From contig NC_081411.1 in the NCBI RefSeq assembly GCF_030272615.1, forward strand, positions 42,831,140 to 42,895,139: a DNA stretch of 64,000 bases, given 5' to 3'. Below the pieces are notes generated by a model. It had not been told where the DNA came from and searched no databases. It saw only the letters and a program-made list of their open reading frames with translations. Below are positions 31,681 to 43,783 of the stretch, one piece after another (within the stretch, counting starts at the first letter, position 1; the number at the start of each line of letters is the position of its first letter). The position numbers and the translations under genes were made by a program. The stretch is from Cryptomeria japonica (lineage: Eukaryota > Streptophyta > Pinopsida > Cupressales > Cupressaceae).

Positions 31681-32215
31681 CTTTGACTCAGCTAAAAACA
31701 TATTAAAAATGCTTGAAAAATGAATTTTCGAATTTGCGTACCGCTGGTCCATAGTCGGCTGGGTGCTGGAACCGTCGGACTCGCTCGAATCGGTGCTCGG
31801 TGATCGGAAACGGCATCGTAGCTCCTCCTTGCTCCTTCAAATGTCACTATCAGAGCTCTAGTTTTCAACTGGTCGCGGTCACAAATGATCCTATTTTCAC
31901 CCCTTTCACCCCATTTATACCCCCCGCCGTCACTGTAACTTCGCCCCGCTCATCGCCGTGGTCCTCGTGAACTTCCTGAGCCCCCCATTTCTCCATGTTT
32001 CCCCCGATTTCTTCTATTTTTCACCAGTATACCTAACTTCTTCTCTTCTACCACCCTGCCCATTTTCATTCTTTTTCGAGAGATCGCCCGATTTTTCAAA
32101 AAATTTCGGCCCATCTCTCGAGGGGGCATACCACCCATTAAATTTATATTTTATGGGGCATTTCTTCACACCTATTTTTCTTTCTTTGAAACGATGCGAT
32201 AAACCACACCGTCTC
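31681..32215 (-). other. Upstream region of the antisense PMD ORF
   Basis: Between the motif array and the polypurine tract the DNA is GC-richer than its surroundings (31740-31830 and 31920-31990). It contains the antisense TATA box and the presumed start of the PMD leader. No ORF of note on either strand. Confidence 0.5.
31913..31919 (-). promoter_or_regulatory. Antisense TATA box for the PMD ORF
   Basis: TATAAAT on the minus strand, preceded by a G-rich stretch (gcggggggta) and followed by ggggtgaaagggg. It is about 230 bp upstream of the AGCGCT array and 750 bp upstream of the longest PMD frame. Element 2 has TATATAAGGGG at the equivalent place. Promoter activity is inferred. Confidence 0.6.
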
Positions 32216-32228
32216 AAAGAGGGGCAAA
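32216..32228 (+). promoter_or_regulatory. Polypurine tract of element 1
   Basis: AAAGAGGGGCAAA directly before the TG of the 3' LTR, the usual place and composition for the plus-strand primer, although one C interrupts the purines. Confidence 0.85.
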
Positions 32229-33716
32229 TGTAGTCACATAAATCTGTCCATTTTAATTAAATGAATATTTCGTATTTATTTGATTAAAAATCCACTAGCC
32301 ATAAATTAATTAAATTAATATTTAATTAATTCATCCCCAAACATTCTTCTATTAATTAAATAAATTATCCAATTTATTTTAATTAATTCATTAAATCAAA
32401 TTTCAATCAATTAAATAAATAAAATCTATTTATTTAATTAAATCCCCTTTTCCTCTTTTAAATAAATTAAATAAAACATTTATTTAAATCATTATCCTCC
32501 CCCACTTGCATTTTCCTACAAATGCAACTTGCACACATTTATTAAAATAAATGAATTTTATTTTTAATAAAATCCTATTTTTCCTCACCCACCAAATCCA
32601 CTTGCAAAAATCTAATCCCCTTCTAGATTCTTCTAACCCCTTCCTAATTAGCCTAATCCATCCCCTAATTATTGTCACATTCCTAAGCAAAATGGAGTCA
32701 CTTCTCAAAGTCTAAAAGTCTTTGATAACCATTAAAGGCTTTCAACCTTCAACCACTTAATTCCTCAAAGTCTATGATAACCATTAAAGGCTTTCAACCT
32801 ACAACCACTTAAATCTTCAAAGTCTTTGATAACCATTAAAAGCTTTCAACTTTCAACCACTTAATCCCCAAAGTCTCCAATAACCATTAATGGTTAATTC
32901 AACCTTTCCACATGGTTAAAACATTTGTTTTGACTCAACCTCTACCCAACCCAAGGGTCTCATCAAGCCTTCAATGCTTTGACCATGATTATCTCTTAAT
33001 CATTTGCACAAAGGTTTATCCTTGGATTAATTCCTAATTCAGTGGGTAATCCTAATTTAGGCTTGACCCTTAACCTTTAGATAACCATGAGGTCTTCTCA
33101 GGCCTTTAATGCCTCCAACCTCTTCTTTCAACCCAACCCTATGTTGACATTTGTCACCATTTCATTGGTGTCAATTGTGCACATGGATTCCCAACTTTCA
33201 AGCTTGACCCTTGATTAAACCATTCAATCCTGGCCATCCATTGCTCCATTTTTCCTATAAATAGAGCCCATTCCTTCATAAACCAAATCCTGAAAACTTG
33301 TAAGCATTTAGACTATAGACATTTTTAGAGAGCATTTAGCATAGCATAACTAAATCTTGTCTTTTTGGTTAAAATACATCATTTTAGCATTAAATTAGTT
33401 TTTCATTTCATATTTGGAGCTATACTACAATCTCAATCCTCCATAAGCATCCATAGTGCAAAAAGCTGCTGAGAGCTACACTATTTTGGAACTTGGAGAG
33501 GAGAGGAACAAGGGAGAAGGAGCTAATATCATGCTAAGAGATAGTTGGAGATGTCTCATTATCTTTACTTCTTTAGTTAGATTCATTTGCATGTTTTTAG
33601 TGTCTCTTTTGGAATGCCTTCATATGTTTTAGTTTCAGATTGACTAACGCTAATGCTTTGTGTGTTTTGTGTTGTTTGATCTTAAACTAGCCATTGTGCC
33701 ATTTAGGAGGGCATCA
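32229..33716 (+). repeat. 3' LTR of element 1
   Basis: 1488 bp, TG...CA, same length as the 5' LTR with about 14 differences counted by eye (for example near 32400, 32525, 32771, 32799, 33258 and 33413), mostly single substitutions and no indel. Confidence 0.95.
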
Positions 33717-33721
33717 CTTTC
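33717..33721 (+). repeat. Target-site duplication, right (CTTTC)
   Basis: Matches 14680-14684. Followed by cctcatctaatt, which continues the interrupted tandem unit (actcatctaatt in the intact copy). Confidence 0.95.
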
Positions 33722-36583
33722 CCTCATCTAATTATATTTATATTTAACGTTCATATTAAAAGAAAATAGTTTATTTATTTAAGAGTTAGGAGTTATTTCA
33801 TTTTTTATGATTTTAGTATTTTTTTAGATGTATTGATTACAGTTTTTATTATTTTTATAGGTATGTTTTTTAATAGTTTTTATTAACACATTCACCTCTT
33901 GTTATAATTATAGTTATGTTTCTAGATATAATAAACATATCAAAAGATTATACTTTCTCTTATTTACTAATAAAATTAAAAAATATATAAAGTCTTTTTC
34001 CATGGAGAAGGTTAGTTAAAAAATATCAATGAGTTGAAGATTTTTTTTCTAAGGGTAGGGTATGTATGCCTTGTTTAAATAATTTAACTAGACATCTTTT
34101 TTATAAATAGGAATAAAAGGCAATCTCATGTGCTATAAGTCCCTTCTAAAATCAAACTAGATCTCATTAATATATATCATAAACCTTTTAAATGCTCTTA
34201 AACTCCATTTTCTCAACTAATATGAAATATTAAAATTGAACTTCAATTAAAAATTTAGGATATTTTCAATAAAGTTGCTTTCATAAATTATATATTAGTA
34301 GCAAAATGCCACATGAATAAAGAATTTGTAGACACACAAATTCACTTCTATTTTCTTCCTACTAAATCATGTTACTTTTTCTTCTAACAATAAATTCAGC
34401 ATTACCATATATGGATAAAATAATGTGCCCTATAATACCCCTTCTGAAGGACCAAGGCAAAACCTAATGGAACAACTTCTTATTTTTCACACAACAATAA
34501 TATGTTGCACTTGCACCATAACATGTACACAAGTGTCATGAGGAACATAATGAGGAAAGGAAAAAGACAACCAGGATTACCTCACCATTGCACATGCAAG
34601 GTGATACTAGCGGAAGACTAAACAACCACCAGACAAACCAACATGACAACCTACAAGAGAGGTGAAACACCTTCTAAAAGATAAGGTATTGTAACTCACA
34701 ATCACATTCACTCTTGACACCACACAATGATAGGATGAGGAAATCATAAACCTCTAATCCATAGAAAGGTATAGTTTGAACACTAATGACATACTCAAAT
34801 AACAACACCAACAGTGGTAGTCTAGGAGCTATCACAACTCAAGTAGATAAATACACTATCGATTTCTAAGACAAGAAGAAGGACAAGGACACTCACAACT
34901 CCAGTTCGCTCAATAGAACTAAAACAATCTTTAACAAAAAGGGTCAACCTACACAACTAGAGGTTGTCTAACTAGGATACCTCACTCCCTCTCAACCCTA
35001 TCAGGGTTTGAAGGTCGGGTATACACTATACCACATTCACCACAAGATGAAAAATCAACCCAACTATGCCCGAAGTCCAATTTCAAAGGATAGTCGAGGT
35101 TTGGGGGTCAAGGTTCAACATATCGCAAGACAAACAAGGAACCATAAAGGGCCAACATTTGATAAGTTTTCATCAGGAATCGAGGGTCAAGATTATCAAT
35201 ACATTTTCCACATTAAATGAACTTTGAAGTGTAAAGGCTCGATCCACAAAACTTGATACGCCTAGAAAAATTAGTGCAAAGAGACTTTCAAGGGTCAAGG
35301 ATGGGGGGGGTGTTATCACTGTTTTGACTTTTGGGTGATTTTGGTCCATAGTCTGCTAAATTCTGTAAAATTGTGCTTAGCACTTCATCTTGCTCCCAAG
35401 TTGCTAGTCTGAGGGTTTAGGGTTTTTGAAATTTACCCCTTTTCTTTCTAAAGTCTGTGCATTCTTTTTCTATGTTACTTTTTCCACTTAGGTGGAAGGG
35501 TTGGTTTGTCGTAAAGGGGTCCCCCCTTTATTTTTTGCCTTAGGCAGGTCTCTATTAATTATTTATTTTGCGCCCTTTTCCTAAGTTTTTAGTTCTTTGT
35601 CGGGCCCCATAAAAACCTTGCAAGTTTCTAGTTGATCCGACGGTGCACGTGAATTTGCAAAGGAAAATAGCCCGAACTTTACGCTTCGCGAAGCAGCAAA
35701 AAGAATGGCAGGCCCGAAAGATAGGCACATCCCTTGGTTAAAAACTGCTCATCTCAAAGATGATCTAACGGTTGGCGCTATTTCACTTGGTAGAAATGTG
35801 CGGAGTTTACCTTTCATGAAACAACGAAAAGATTGGTAGGCCCAACTGGTGGGTTAAAGAATGAAGGTTAAAGGATGATATCTTGAAGAAGATCTAACGA
35901 CTTGCGTTGTTTCGTAAAGGAAAGATGCTAGGAGTTTATCTTTCACGAAGTTGCGAAAGGGCAATGGGCCCAGCGGAAGGGTGACGTGGAAAATAAAGGA
36001 GGTGCATCTTGAGATAGATTTGACGGTCTGCGTTTTTTCGCAAAATAGCATGAATTTTATCTTTTACGAAGTGGGGTAAGGATGGTGGGCCCGACAAATA
36101 GATTAGTCTTGGTTTTTAAAGGCCGATCAACTTGGAGTTGATCGAATGGCCCATGTTGATTTGCAACCAGAAGCAACACAAAATTTACCTTTCTCAAAGT
36201 GGCAAAATGAGTAGGTAGTTACATGGCGGATGATGTGGCAGAACAGTTGGATGCTTGGCTAAGGCAAAAGGTAATTTTTTAGGTACACGTGGCTCCAAAG
36301 GATTGTGAAGGGCCCACTTTGATTGAGCAGTGATGGTGATGAAATTCATGGCTAGGTAAAACACGTGGTAGTTAAGATGTGGAGTCTGATGGAGTTCTTG
36401 AACGAATGAATGGCTGACATGTAAGAGTTACTTGTCGGAAGTCAATAAGGCAGGTGGATTATGTGCAGAGGGCCAACTTCAAAGGATAAAGGATGTTAAA
36501 GGCTACACATCTCAAAAGAGATCCAACGATGAGCGTTGTTTCGTAGCCCGAAGATGCAAGGTTTTTAAACTTCGCGAAACAAC
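33722..36583 (+). repeat. First copy of the 3.02-kb tandem duplication, part B
   Basis: Continues the unit begun at 14529. Content: AT-rich DNA to about 34400; a low-coding stretch with aaggaccaaggcaaaac and cctatcagggtttgaaggtc (34430-35310); a G-run and tgttatcactgttttgact near 35313; then the hairpin-forming repeats from 35630. It ends at gcgaaacaac, directly followed by the start of the second unit. No intact gene. Confidence 0.9.
35630..36583 (+). repeat. Degenerate ~125-bp hairpin repeats, first set
   Basis: Six units begin with gat(c/t)(t/c)(a/g)ac(g/a)g near 35637, 35760, 35889, 36015, 36138 and 36524. The better ones contain gttgtttcg followed 20-40 bp later by cgaaacaac or gcgaagnngcgaaa, which are complementary and could pair as stems (for example 36534-36583). 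Between units stand gggcccg blocks. The same set is in the second tandem copy. Confidence 0.75.
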
Positions 36584-39500
36584 ATATAATATACTATAAA
36601 TCAATTGGTAAGCAATGTTTTTTAATTAATAATTACTTTAACATTTTAAAGAGTACTTAGAATTATTTTATTTTTCAATAATAATATAATAAATCATGAA
36701 AAAAAAACAATTTTAAAGATAAACAAAAATAAAAATTACTTTCACTCATCTAATTATATTTATATTTAACGTTCATATTAAAAGAAAATAATTTATTTAC
36801 TTAAGAGTTATGAGTTATTTCATTTTTTATGATTTTAGTATTTTTTTAGATGTATTGATTACAGTTTTTATTAATTTTATAGGTATGTTTTTTAATAGTT
36901 TTTATTAACACATTCACCTCTTGTTATAATTATAGTTATGTTTCTAGATATAATAAACATATCAAAAGATTATACTTTCTCTTATTTACTAATAAAATTA
37001 AAAAATATATAAAGTCTTTTTCCATGGAGAAGGTTATTTAAAAAATATCAATGAGTTGAAGATTTTTTTTCTAAGGGTAGGGTATGTATGCCTTGTTTAA
37101 ATAATTTAACTAGACATCTTTTGCATAAATAGGAATAAAAGGCAGTCTCATATGCTATAAGTCCCTTCTAAAATCAAACTAGATCTCATTAATATATATC
37201 ATAAACCTTTTAAATGCTCTTAAACTCCATTTTCTCAGCTAATGTGAAATATTAAAAGTGAACTTCAATTAAAAATTTAGGATATTTTCAATAAAGTTGC
37301 TTTCATAAATTACATATTAGTAACAAAATGCCACATGAATAAAGAATTTGTAGACACACAAATTCACTTCTATTTTCTTCCTACTTAATCATGTTACTTT
37401 TTCTTCTAACAATAAATTCAGCATTACCATATATGGATAAAATAATGTGCCCTGTAATACCCCTTCTGAAGGACCAAGGCAAAACCTAATGGAACAACTT
37501 CTTATTTTTCACACAACAATAATATGTTGCACTTGCACCATAACATGTACACAAGTGTCATGAGGAACATAATGAGGAAAGGAAAAAGACAACCAGGATT
37601 ACCTCACCATTGCACATGCAAGGTGATACTAGCGGAAGACTAAACAACCACCAGACAAACCAACATGACAACCTAAAAGAGAGGTGAAACACCTTCTAAA
37701 AGATGAGGTATTGTAACTCACAATCACATTCACTCTTGATACCACACAATGATAGGATGAGGAAATCATAAACCTCTAATCCATAGAAAGGTATAGTTTA
37801 AACACTAATGACATACTCAAATAACAACACCAACAGTGGTAGTCTAGGAGCTATCACAACTCAAGTAGATAAATACACTATTGATTTCTAAGACAAGAAG
37901 AAGGACAAGGACACTCACAACTCCAGTTCGCTCAATAGAACTAAAATAATCTTTAACAAAAAGGGTCAACCTACACAACTAGAGGTTGTCTAACTAGGAT
38001 ACCTCACTCCCTCTCAACCCTATCAGGGTTTGAAGGTCGGGTATACACTATACCACATTCACCACAAGATGAAAAATCAACCCAACTATGCCTGAAGTCC
38101 AATTTCAAAGGACAGTCGAGGTTTGGGGGTCAAGGTTCAACATATCGCAAGACAAACAAGGAACCATAAAGGGCCAACGTTTGATAAGTTTTCATCAGGA
38201 ATCGAGGGTCATGATTATCAATACATTTTCCACATTAAATGAACTTTGAAGTGTAAAGGCTCAATCCACAAAACTTGATATGCTTAGAAAAATTAGTGCA
38301 AAGAGACTTTCGAGGGTCAAGGATGGGGGGTGTGTTATCACTGTTTTGACTTTTGGGTGATTTTGGTCCATAGTCTACTAAATTCTGCAAAATTATGCTT
38401 AGCACTTCATCTTGCTCCCGACTTGCTAGTCTAAGGGTTTAGGGTTTTTGAAATTTACCCCTTTTCTTTTTGAAGTCTGTGCATTCTTTTTCTATGTTAC
38501 TTTTTCCACTTAGGTGGAAGGGTCGATTCATCGTAAAGGGCTCCCCCCTTTACTTTTTGCCTTAGGTGGGTCTCTATTAATGTTTTATTTTGCGCCCTTT
38601 TCCTAAGTTTTTAGTTCTTTGTCGGGCCCCATAAAAACCATGCAAGTTTCTAGTTGATCTGACAGTGCACGTGAATTTGCAAAGGAAAATAGCCCGAACT
38701 TTACGCTTCGGGAAGCAGTGAAAAGAGTGGTGGGCCTAAAAGGCAGGCAGATCCCTTGGTTAAAAACTCTTCATCTCAAAGATGATCTAACAGTTGGCGC
38801 TATTTCGCTTGGTAGAAATGTGCGGAGTTTACCTTTCATGAAACAACGAAAAGATTGGCAAGCCCGGCTGGTGGGTTAAAGAATGAAAGTTAAAGGATGA
38901 TATCTTGAAGAAGATCTAACAACCCGCGTTGTTTCATAAAGGAAAGATGCTAGGAGTTTATCTTTCGCAAAGTTGCAAAAGGGCAATGGGCTCGGCAGAA
39001 GGGTTGACGTGGAAAATAAAGGAGGTGCATCTTGAGATAGATTTGACGGTCCGCATTTTTTCACAAAATAGCATGAATTTTATCTTCCGCGAAGTGGGGA
39101 AAGGATGGTGGGCCCGGCAGATAGATTAGTCCTATTTTTTAAAGGCCAATCAACTTGGAGTTGATCGGATGGCCCATGTTGATTCGCAACCAGAAGCAAC
39201 ACGAAATTTACCTTTCACAAAGTGGCAAAATGAGCTAGCAGTTACATGGCAGATGATGTGGTAGAATAGTTGGATGCTTGGCTAAGGCAAAAGGTAATTT
39301 TTCAGGTACACGTGGCTCTAAAGGATCGTGAAGGGCCCACTTTGATTGAGTGGCGATGGTGATGAAATTCATGGCTAGGTAAAACATGTGGTAGTTAAGA
39401 TGTGGAGTCTGATGGAGTTCTTGAACAAATGAATGGCTGACACATAAGAGTTACTTGTCGGAAGTCAATAAGGCAGGTGGATTTTGTGCAGATGGCTCAC

Positions 39501-39606
39501 TTCAAAGGATAAAGGATGTTAAAGGCTGCACATCTCGAATGAGATCCAACAATGAGCGTTGTTTCATAGCCTGAAGATGCAAGGTTTTTAAACTTCACGA
39601 AACAAC
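36584..39606 (+). repeat. Second copy of the 3.02-kb tandem duplication, holding the empty site
   Basis: Head-to-tail with the first copy. At 36739-36755 it reads attactttcactcatct without the insertion, with CTTTC once. In sampled stretches the copies differ at a few percent (four differences in 63 bp near 34081/37107), more than the LTRs differ from each other. After 39606 the sequence continues into gaaaaccattagcagtg, which is the original flank. Confidence 0.9.
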
Positions 39607-39900
39607 GAAAACCATTAGCAGTGATAACTTCATACAGTTAGTGAAAAAGATTAGCGGTCACCGTGGAGAGTAAAGATTGAGCAGATGGTAGAAGATCCAA
39701 CGGCATTGTTTCGCATGAAAAAGATGCAGGAGGCTTATCCTTCATGAAGCAGCGAAATGAAGGTGGGGCCTGTTTTTAAGCAGCATGACCCGAGTAAGGT
39801 AAGGATCGTGCAAGTTCTAGCAGATCTGATGGATGGTGTTGTTTCACATGGAAAAGATGCGAGGTTTTTAGCTTTCACAAAATAGCGAAATGCCTAGATA
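38650..39900 (+). repeat. Degenerate ~125-bp hairpin repeats, second set, reaching the ORF leader
   Basis: Copy of the first set plus two further units after 39606 (gatccaacggcattgtttcgc near 39690 and gatctgatggatggtgttgt near 39823). Each has tttcgc/tttcac then gcgaaa. The array ends about 300 bp before the 40200 start codon, so it occupies the presumed leader of that ORF. Confidence 0.75.
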
Positions 39901-40199
39901 CTAAGAATTTTTTTTTGGTCCATTGGAGCCTTTTTCAAATTCAATTGTGAATTGATTGCCGAAGCATGCAGATTAATGCTTCAATTCATTTCTCTGTTGC
40001 CATATTAAGCCTCAAGTCAACTAAGTTGTAATGTCATTTCAAATAGTTTTGCAGAGGAACCATTGCATAGAGCGAGTTTCTTCAGGTAACAAGTAAGTTC
40101 TACACAATTGTTTAAAAGTTACAGTTCGAATTGGTATCATTGGATGCTTAAATTCTCAGAGGTCTGTTGAATTTAAATTGAAATAGTTGTAAATCAAAG

Positions 40200-43100
40200 A
40201 TGGCACCTCAAAGATATTTTATATGGAAGTTAAATTATCAGGATAGAGCTATATGTGATGATTTCCTAGAACAATTAACCATGTCCACTAATGTCGCAAC
40301 CAAAATAAAAGAATTGGTGCCCAAGGCTCCCTGTTTAAGAATTGGAGACGGTTTATATGACAAAGGGAAGTGGTTGAGGGATACATAGATAGGGTTATCA
40401 GGTTTGGGACTCTTGAAAGTAGGATTTGGTTAGAGACATTCCCTTGCTCCAATGAATAGTATATGGGAGTTAGACATGGGAAAATTCATAGTCGCTGGGG
40501 TTTTCATGGATGTAGATTTATTAACCCAGATTGCAAACAATTATGACCCTGTTGCTAAATGTGTGAGAAATGTGAATGGGGGAGCCTTAATTGAGATCAA
40601 TGATGATGAGTTTAGGAACGTATTCAGGCTCAGTGAGGTATCTAATTATTTAGAGCCCATCAACTTTGAAATGCTTGCACAAGTCTACAATGTGCAGAGG
40701 GATCACCTTAGGAGTGGTCCTCTAAAGGAATTTTTTGTCAAAATAGGAGGATTAACTATTGTAGGCCCTAGTACTATGAAACCCTTCTCTCAAAATCTTT
40801 TCACTCTTAGGGCTAAAGGGATGTATTGGTTACTTTATCAGATTTTTGGGGAAGATGCTAAAACAACCATGCCAACCCACTATATGCTAATGATAGCACA
40901 AATTTTAAACCCCTCTTTGGCAGTAACTTTTGATTATACACCTTATCTCACTGGTGCAATTCATGCAGGGCTAATAGGGATTAAAAATGGTAAGGTAGAC
41001 AAACCTTTTGGGTGGTACTCTCTTCTCATGCATATGTTTTTATTTAAAGGTGTTGATTACTTCGCTAATGAAAAGGATCTGGTTAAGGAAAAGGATGGTG
41101 AAGAGATGCCTGTGTAATTATGGAGCACAATTTTGTCTTGGGATAGAGAGGATGCTAGTTACTTGAAGTTTGACAGATGCTTTGCATCCAGACTTAGGAT
41201 TCTCTTATGCCAACAAAACCCTAGGATCCCTAAGGCTCTCCTAGAGTTCCTTAGGCCTAAAGAATTTGTTGAAGGTATCAAGATTGTGCACAACTAGGGT
41301 GATGTATATTTATACCCCGTCTCTATGGTTTTCAGAGGAGTTCCATATTTGCTTCATTATCAAGTCCCATTGAAGATAGGAATTGCAGAGATCCTAAGGC
41401 AAATCAGGGGTGTGCAAGAGGTAGAGCTAACAAATAGGGGAAAAGGGACCATTTTCCCAACCATCACCATTGCTCATCAATTTGTAATCACCAAGGGTGG
41501 CTGGAAACACTTTGATGATTTCTTTCAACCATATAGGTTGTCTATTGCAGTATCAAGATTTGCTAACCCTGAATATTTCTTCAATGGCATGTTGAGAAAG
41601 AGAGCATTATGTAAAGGTAGACCACATCAGTTCCATTTTCCTAAGGATCTAATCAGAAATGAATTCAATCTAGATGAGCAAGAATTGAGAAAAGAAAAAT
41701 GGGTAGCATACAAGAAGGCTCTTGATTTTATTCACCAATTTGATGGTGGTTATGATCCTTTGTCTAGTTTTACTCCCTTTGAGGAGAAAATTAAATTCTT
41801 GATTCTTTATTTTGAAGACCTAATGTAGACATTGAAGGAGAAGAGGGAGGTTATAATGAGGAATGATCTTGAAAGGGCTAAGTTGGTTTTATTCAAGCCT
41901 ACCTTTGCCAAGGTCATCCCTCTGGGTGATTATGTGATGCAAAAGAAGCCAAGGTATAGTGTGCTAGTGCCGGTAACTGGTGAGCCCTCTACTTCAAAAA
42001 GAAAGAGAGTGATAGAACATGTCACTGACATCCAAAACTCCCCTAAAAGGCAAAGGGTGGGAAAAGAGGTGCAAACAGGTGAACCTTTATACTCTCCATC
42101 CCAATCCCCTATCCATGTGGGAGATGAACAAGCAGCAACAAAGCAATTGTTGCAGTTAGGGAGTCTTGGGGAGATTGCCTACTCATATGAAGAAACACAA
42201 GAGGGAATGCCTGAAGAGCCACCGAGTGCTGAGATGAACTTGACTGCAAATGAGTTCAAAGGCAAAGAGCTAGACCCTACTATCAAACAAGCCAATGAGG
42301 AGTTCCTGGCTGATAATAATTTTGTTACAACAGGGTCCTTTATGCAATTTATTTGGAAACAAAACATTGAGTAATTTAAGGCAAGATGTGAGAAGAAAAG
42401 GAATGAGCAACCCCACAAAGATGCAACTACAATGGAGGAAGAGGTGAAGCAAGAAATGATGGCAAAACTCAAAGCCATTACTCCTAAAAAGGAAAGAGAA
42501 ATGGTGTCAAAGGCTAGTGTTTTAATCCTCCCTGAATGGGACATAGCATATGCCTTAGTGCTTGAAGCAGTAAGGAAAGAAACCAAGCCCCTAGAAGGAG
42601 TGACATTCAGTAAGGATAATGTTGCTTTGGTTATGTGGTCCCTAAAGAGGGATGAGAGCAGAAGGAGGAAGGACACCTCAGAATCCATCTACCTAGGAGG
42701 TATGATAGTGAAGAGAGTCAAGACATAGGGGTGGTAAAGGCTACCAGCACAGTTTTAGAAACTGCAAAATTTAGTGTGACAGTGGCTGAGAAGGAAGCAA
42801 AGGAGAGGGTTGATATCCAGGTGAGATTAGAAACATTTCTAAGGGTAATTAATGAGGCCAAAGGAGAGATAGCCAACAGGGATAGTATCATTGCTAAATT
42901 ACAAAGTCAATTGGTAGGGCAATACCAGAAGGGTGAGAACTCCACTCTAATGATTGCATCTTCTCCAGCAAGACCTCCACCCACCAATCTCATCATTGAG
43001 TTTCCCCCTTCTCCTATGACCTCTAGTTTCCAAGCAACTGAAACCATACAAAATGAGATAGAAAAGTTACAACAGGCTCAGGCCTTATTTGCAAGAAAAT

Positions 43101-43783
43101 ATGAAGAAAAGGTCAAAGGTACAATTTTAAAATTTGTTGACTCAGTTAGAGCCTCTATTGTATACATTTACATGAAAAGAATTTTGAATATTTTGACTGA
43201 TTTGAAAGAAGATAAGGCCACTTTGGAGCCAATTCTGAATAAGTGGATGCTTAGGGAAGTGGAGTTGGAGCTTATGTGTTCATCTCATGCAAAGGTAGAG
43301 GCTGATGCCAATATCAAATCCACTTGTGAGTTAGTAAAAGGGATGACTAGATTAGCAAAAGAAAGGGCGGGTGTGAAGAGAAAATCCCACTTATATAAAA
43401 AAGAATATTCTGATCATAAGTATGAGTTGTTTCTCGAGGGTTTTGTTGGTCCAAGTCAGCTGAAAGAGGAAAAGGCATGGCTTGATGAGTTGGGGTATAA
43501 CTTGTCTCAGAGGGTAAATGAGATCATTAATATAGATGACACGTCTTTATTTATTAAGACAATTGAGGAGATTGAGAAAGTAAAGTCACATTATGGTTTT
43601 CTAGAGATAGAGGTTGGGCATATGAGAATCACATGGAAAAGGCTAAATAAGATGAAAAAGAATATTGTTAGCTTCTCCTGGCCAAGTGATGATGTGTTCC
43701 AAGAGTGGAAAAAAAAATATGCAGTACAAGAAGAGAAAGTCCCAGAACAGTTAGAAGATGTTGCAGCGAAACAACAAACTTAA
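40200..43783 (+). pseudogene. Long decayed ORF of unknown family, C-terminal coiled coil
   Basis: Not recognised. One frame runs from ATG 40200 to 42728 and is cut by TAG 40386, TAG 40431, TAA 41115, TAG 41295, TAG 41826, TAA 42372 and TAG 42726. A frameshift near 42680 leads to an open frame (42731-43783) that reads back as RYDSEESQDIGVV. About 1,190 codons in all. Seen: MAPQRYFIWKLNYQD at the start; a globular-looking part with FIVAGVFMDVDLLTQIANNY, INDDEFRNVFRLSEV and GPLKEFFVKIGGLTIVGPST; a basic nuclear-signal-like STSKRKRV; then charged, heptad-rich helices (VRLETFLRVINEAKGEIANRD). A domain followed by a coiled coil, with a motif-array leader, recalls the PMD ORFs, but no PMD motif is visible. 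It is probably an extra ORF of a repeat family. Confidence 0.6.

Larger units (their letters stand above)
14685..33716 (+). mobile_element. Complete Ty3/gypsy retrotransposon, Tat lineage (element 1)
   Basis: Flanked by CTTTC and bounded by 1488-bp LTRs starting TGTAG and ending CATCA. Order: 5' LTR, tRNA-Trp-type primer-binding site, motif array, long leader, gag-PR-(G-patch)-RT-RH-aRH-INT in one frame (19013-26299), a 3-kb spacer, an antisense plant mobile domain ORF (31163-29317) with its own leader array and TATA box, polypurine tract, 3' LTR. The second, archaeal-type RNase H after the degenerate first one, and the extra antisense ORF, are marks of the Tat clade. By eye the LTRs differ at about 14 positions (about 1%), so the insertion is young, but gag-pol carries six stops. 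Confidence 0.95.

Noticed and set aside
35313-39606. tgttatcactg preceded by a G-run at 35313 and 38335, as if LTR starts after a polypurine tract
   Set aside because: The whole 3.02-kb unit is duplicated head to tail with clean junctions at 14529, 36583 and 39606, so a simple tandem duplication explains both copies. No matching LTR end, primer-binding site or target duplication was found.
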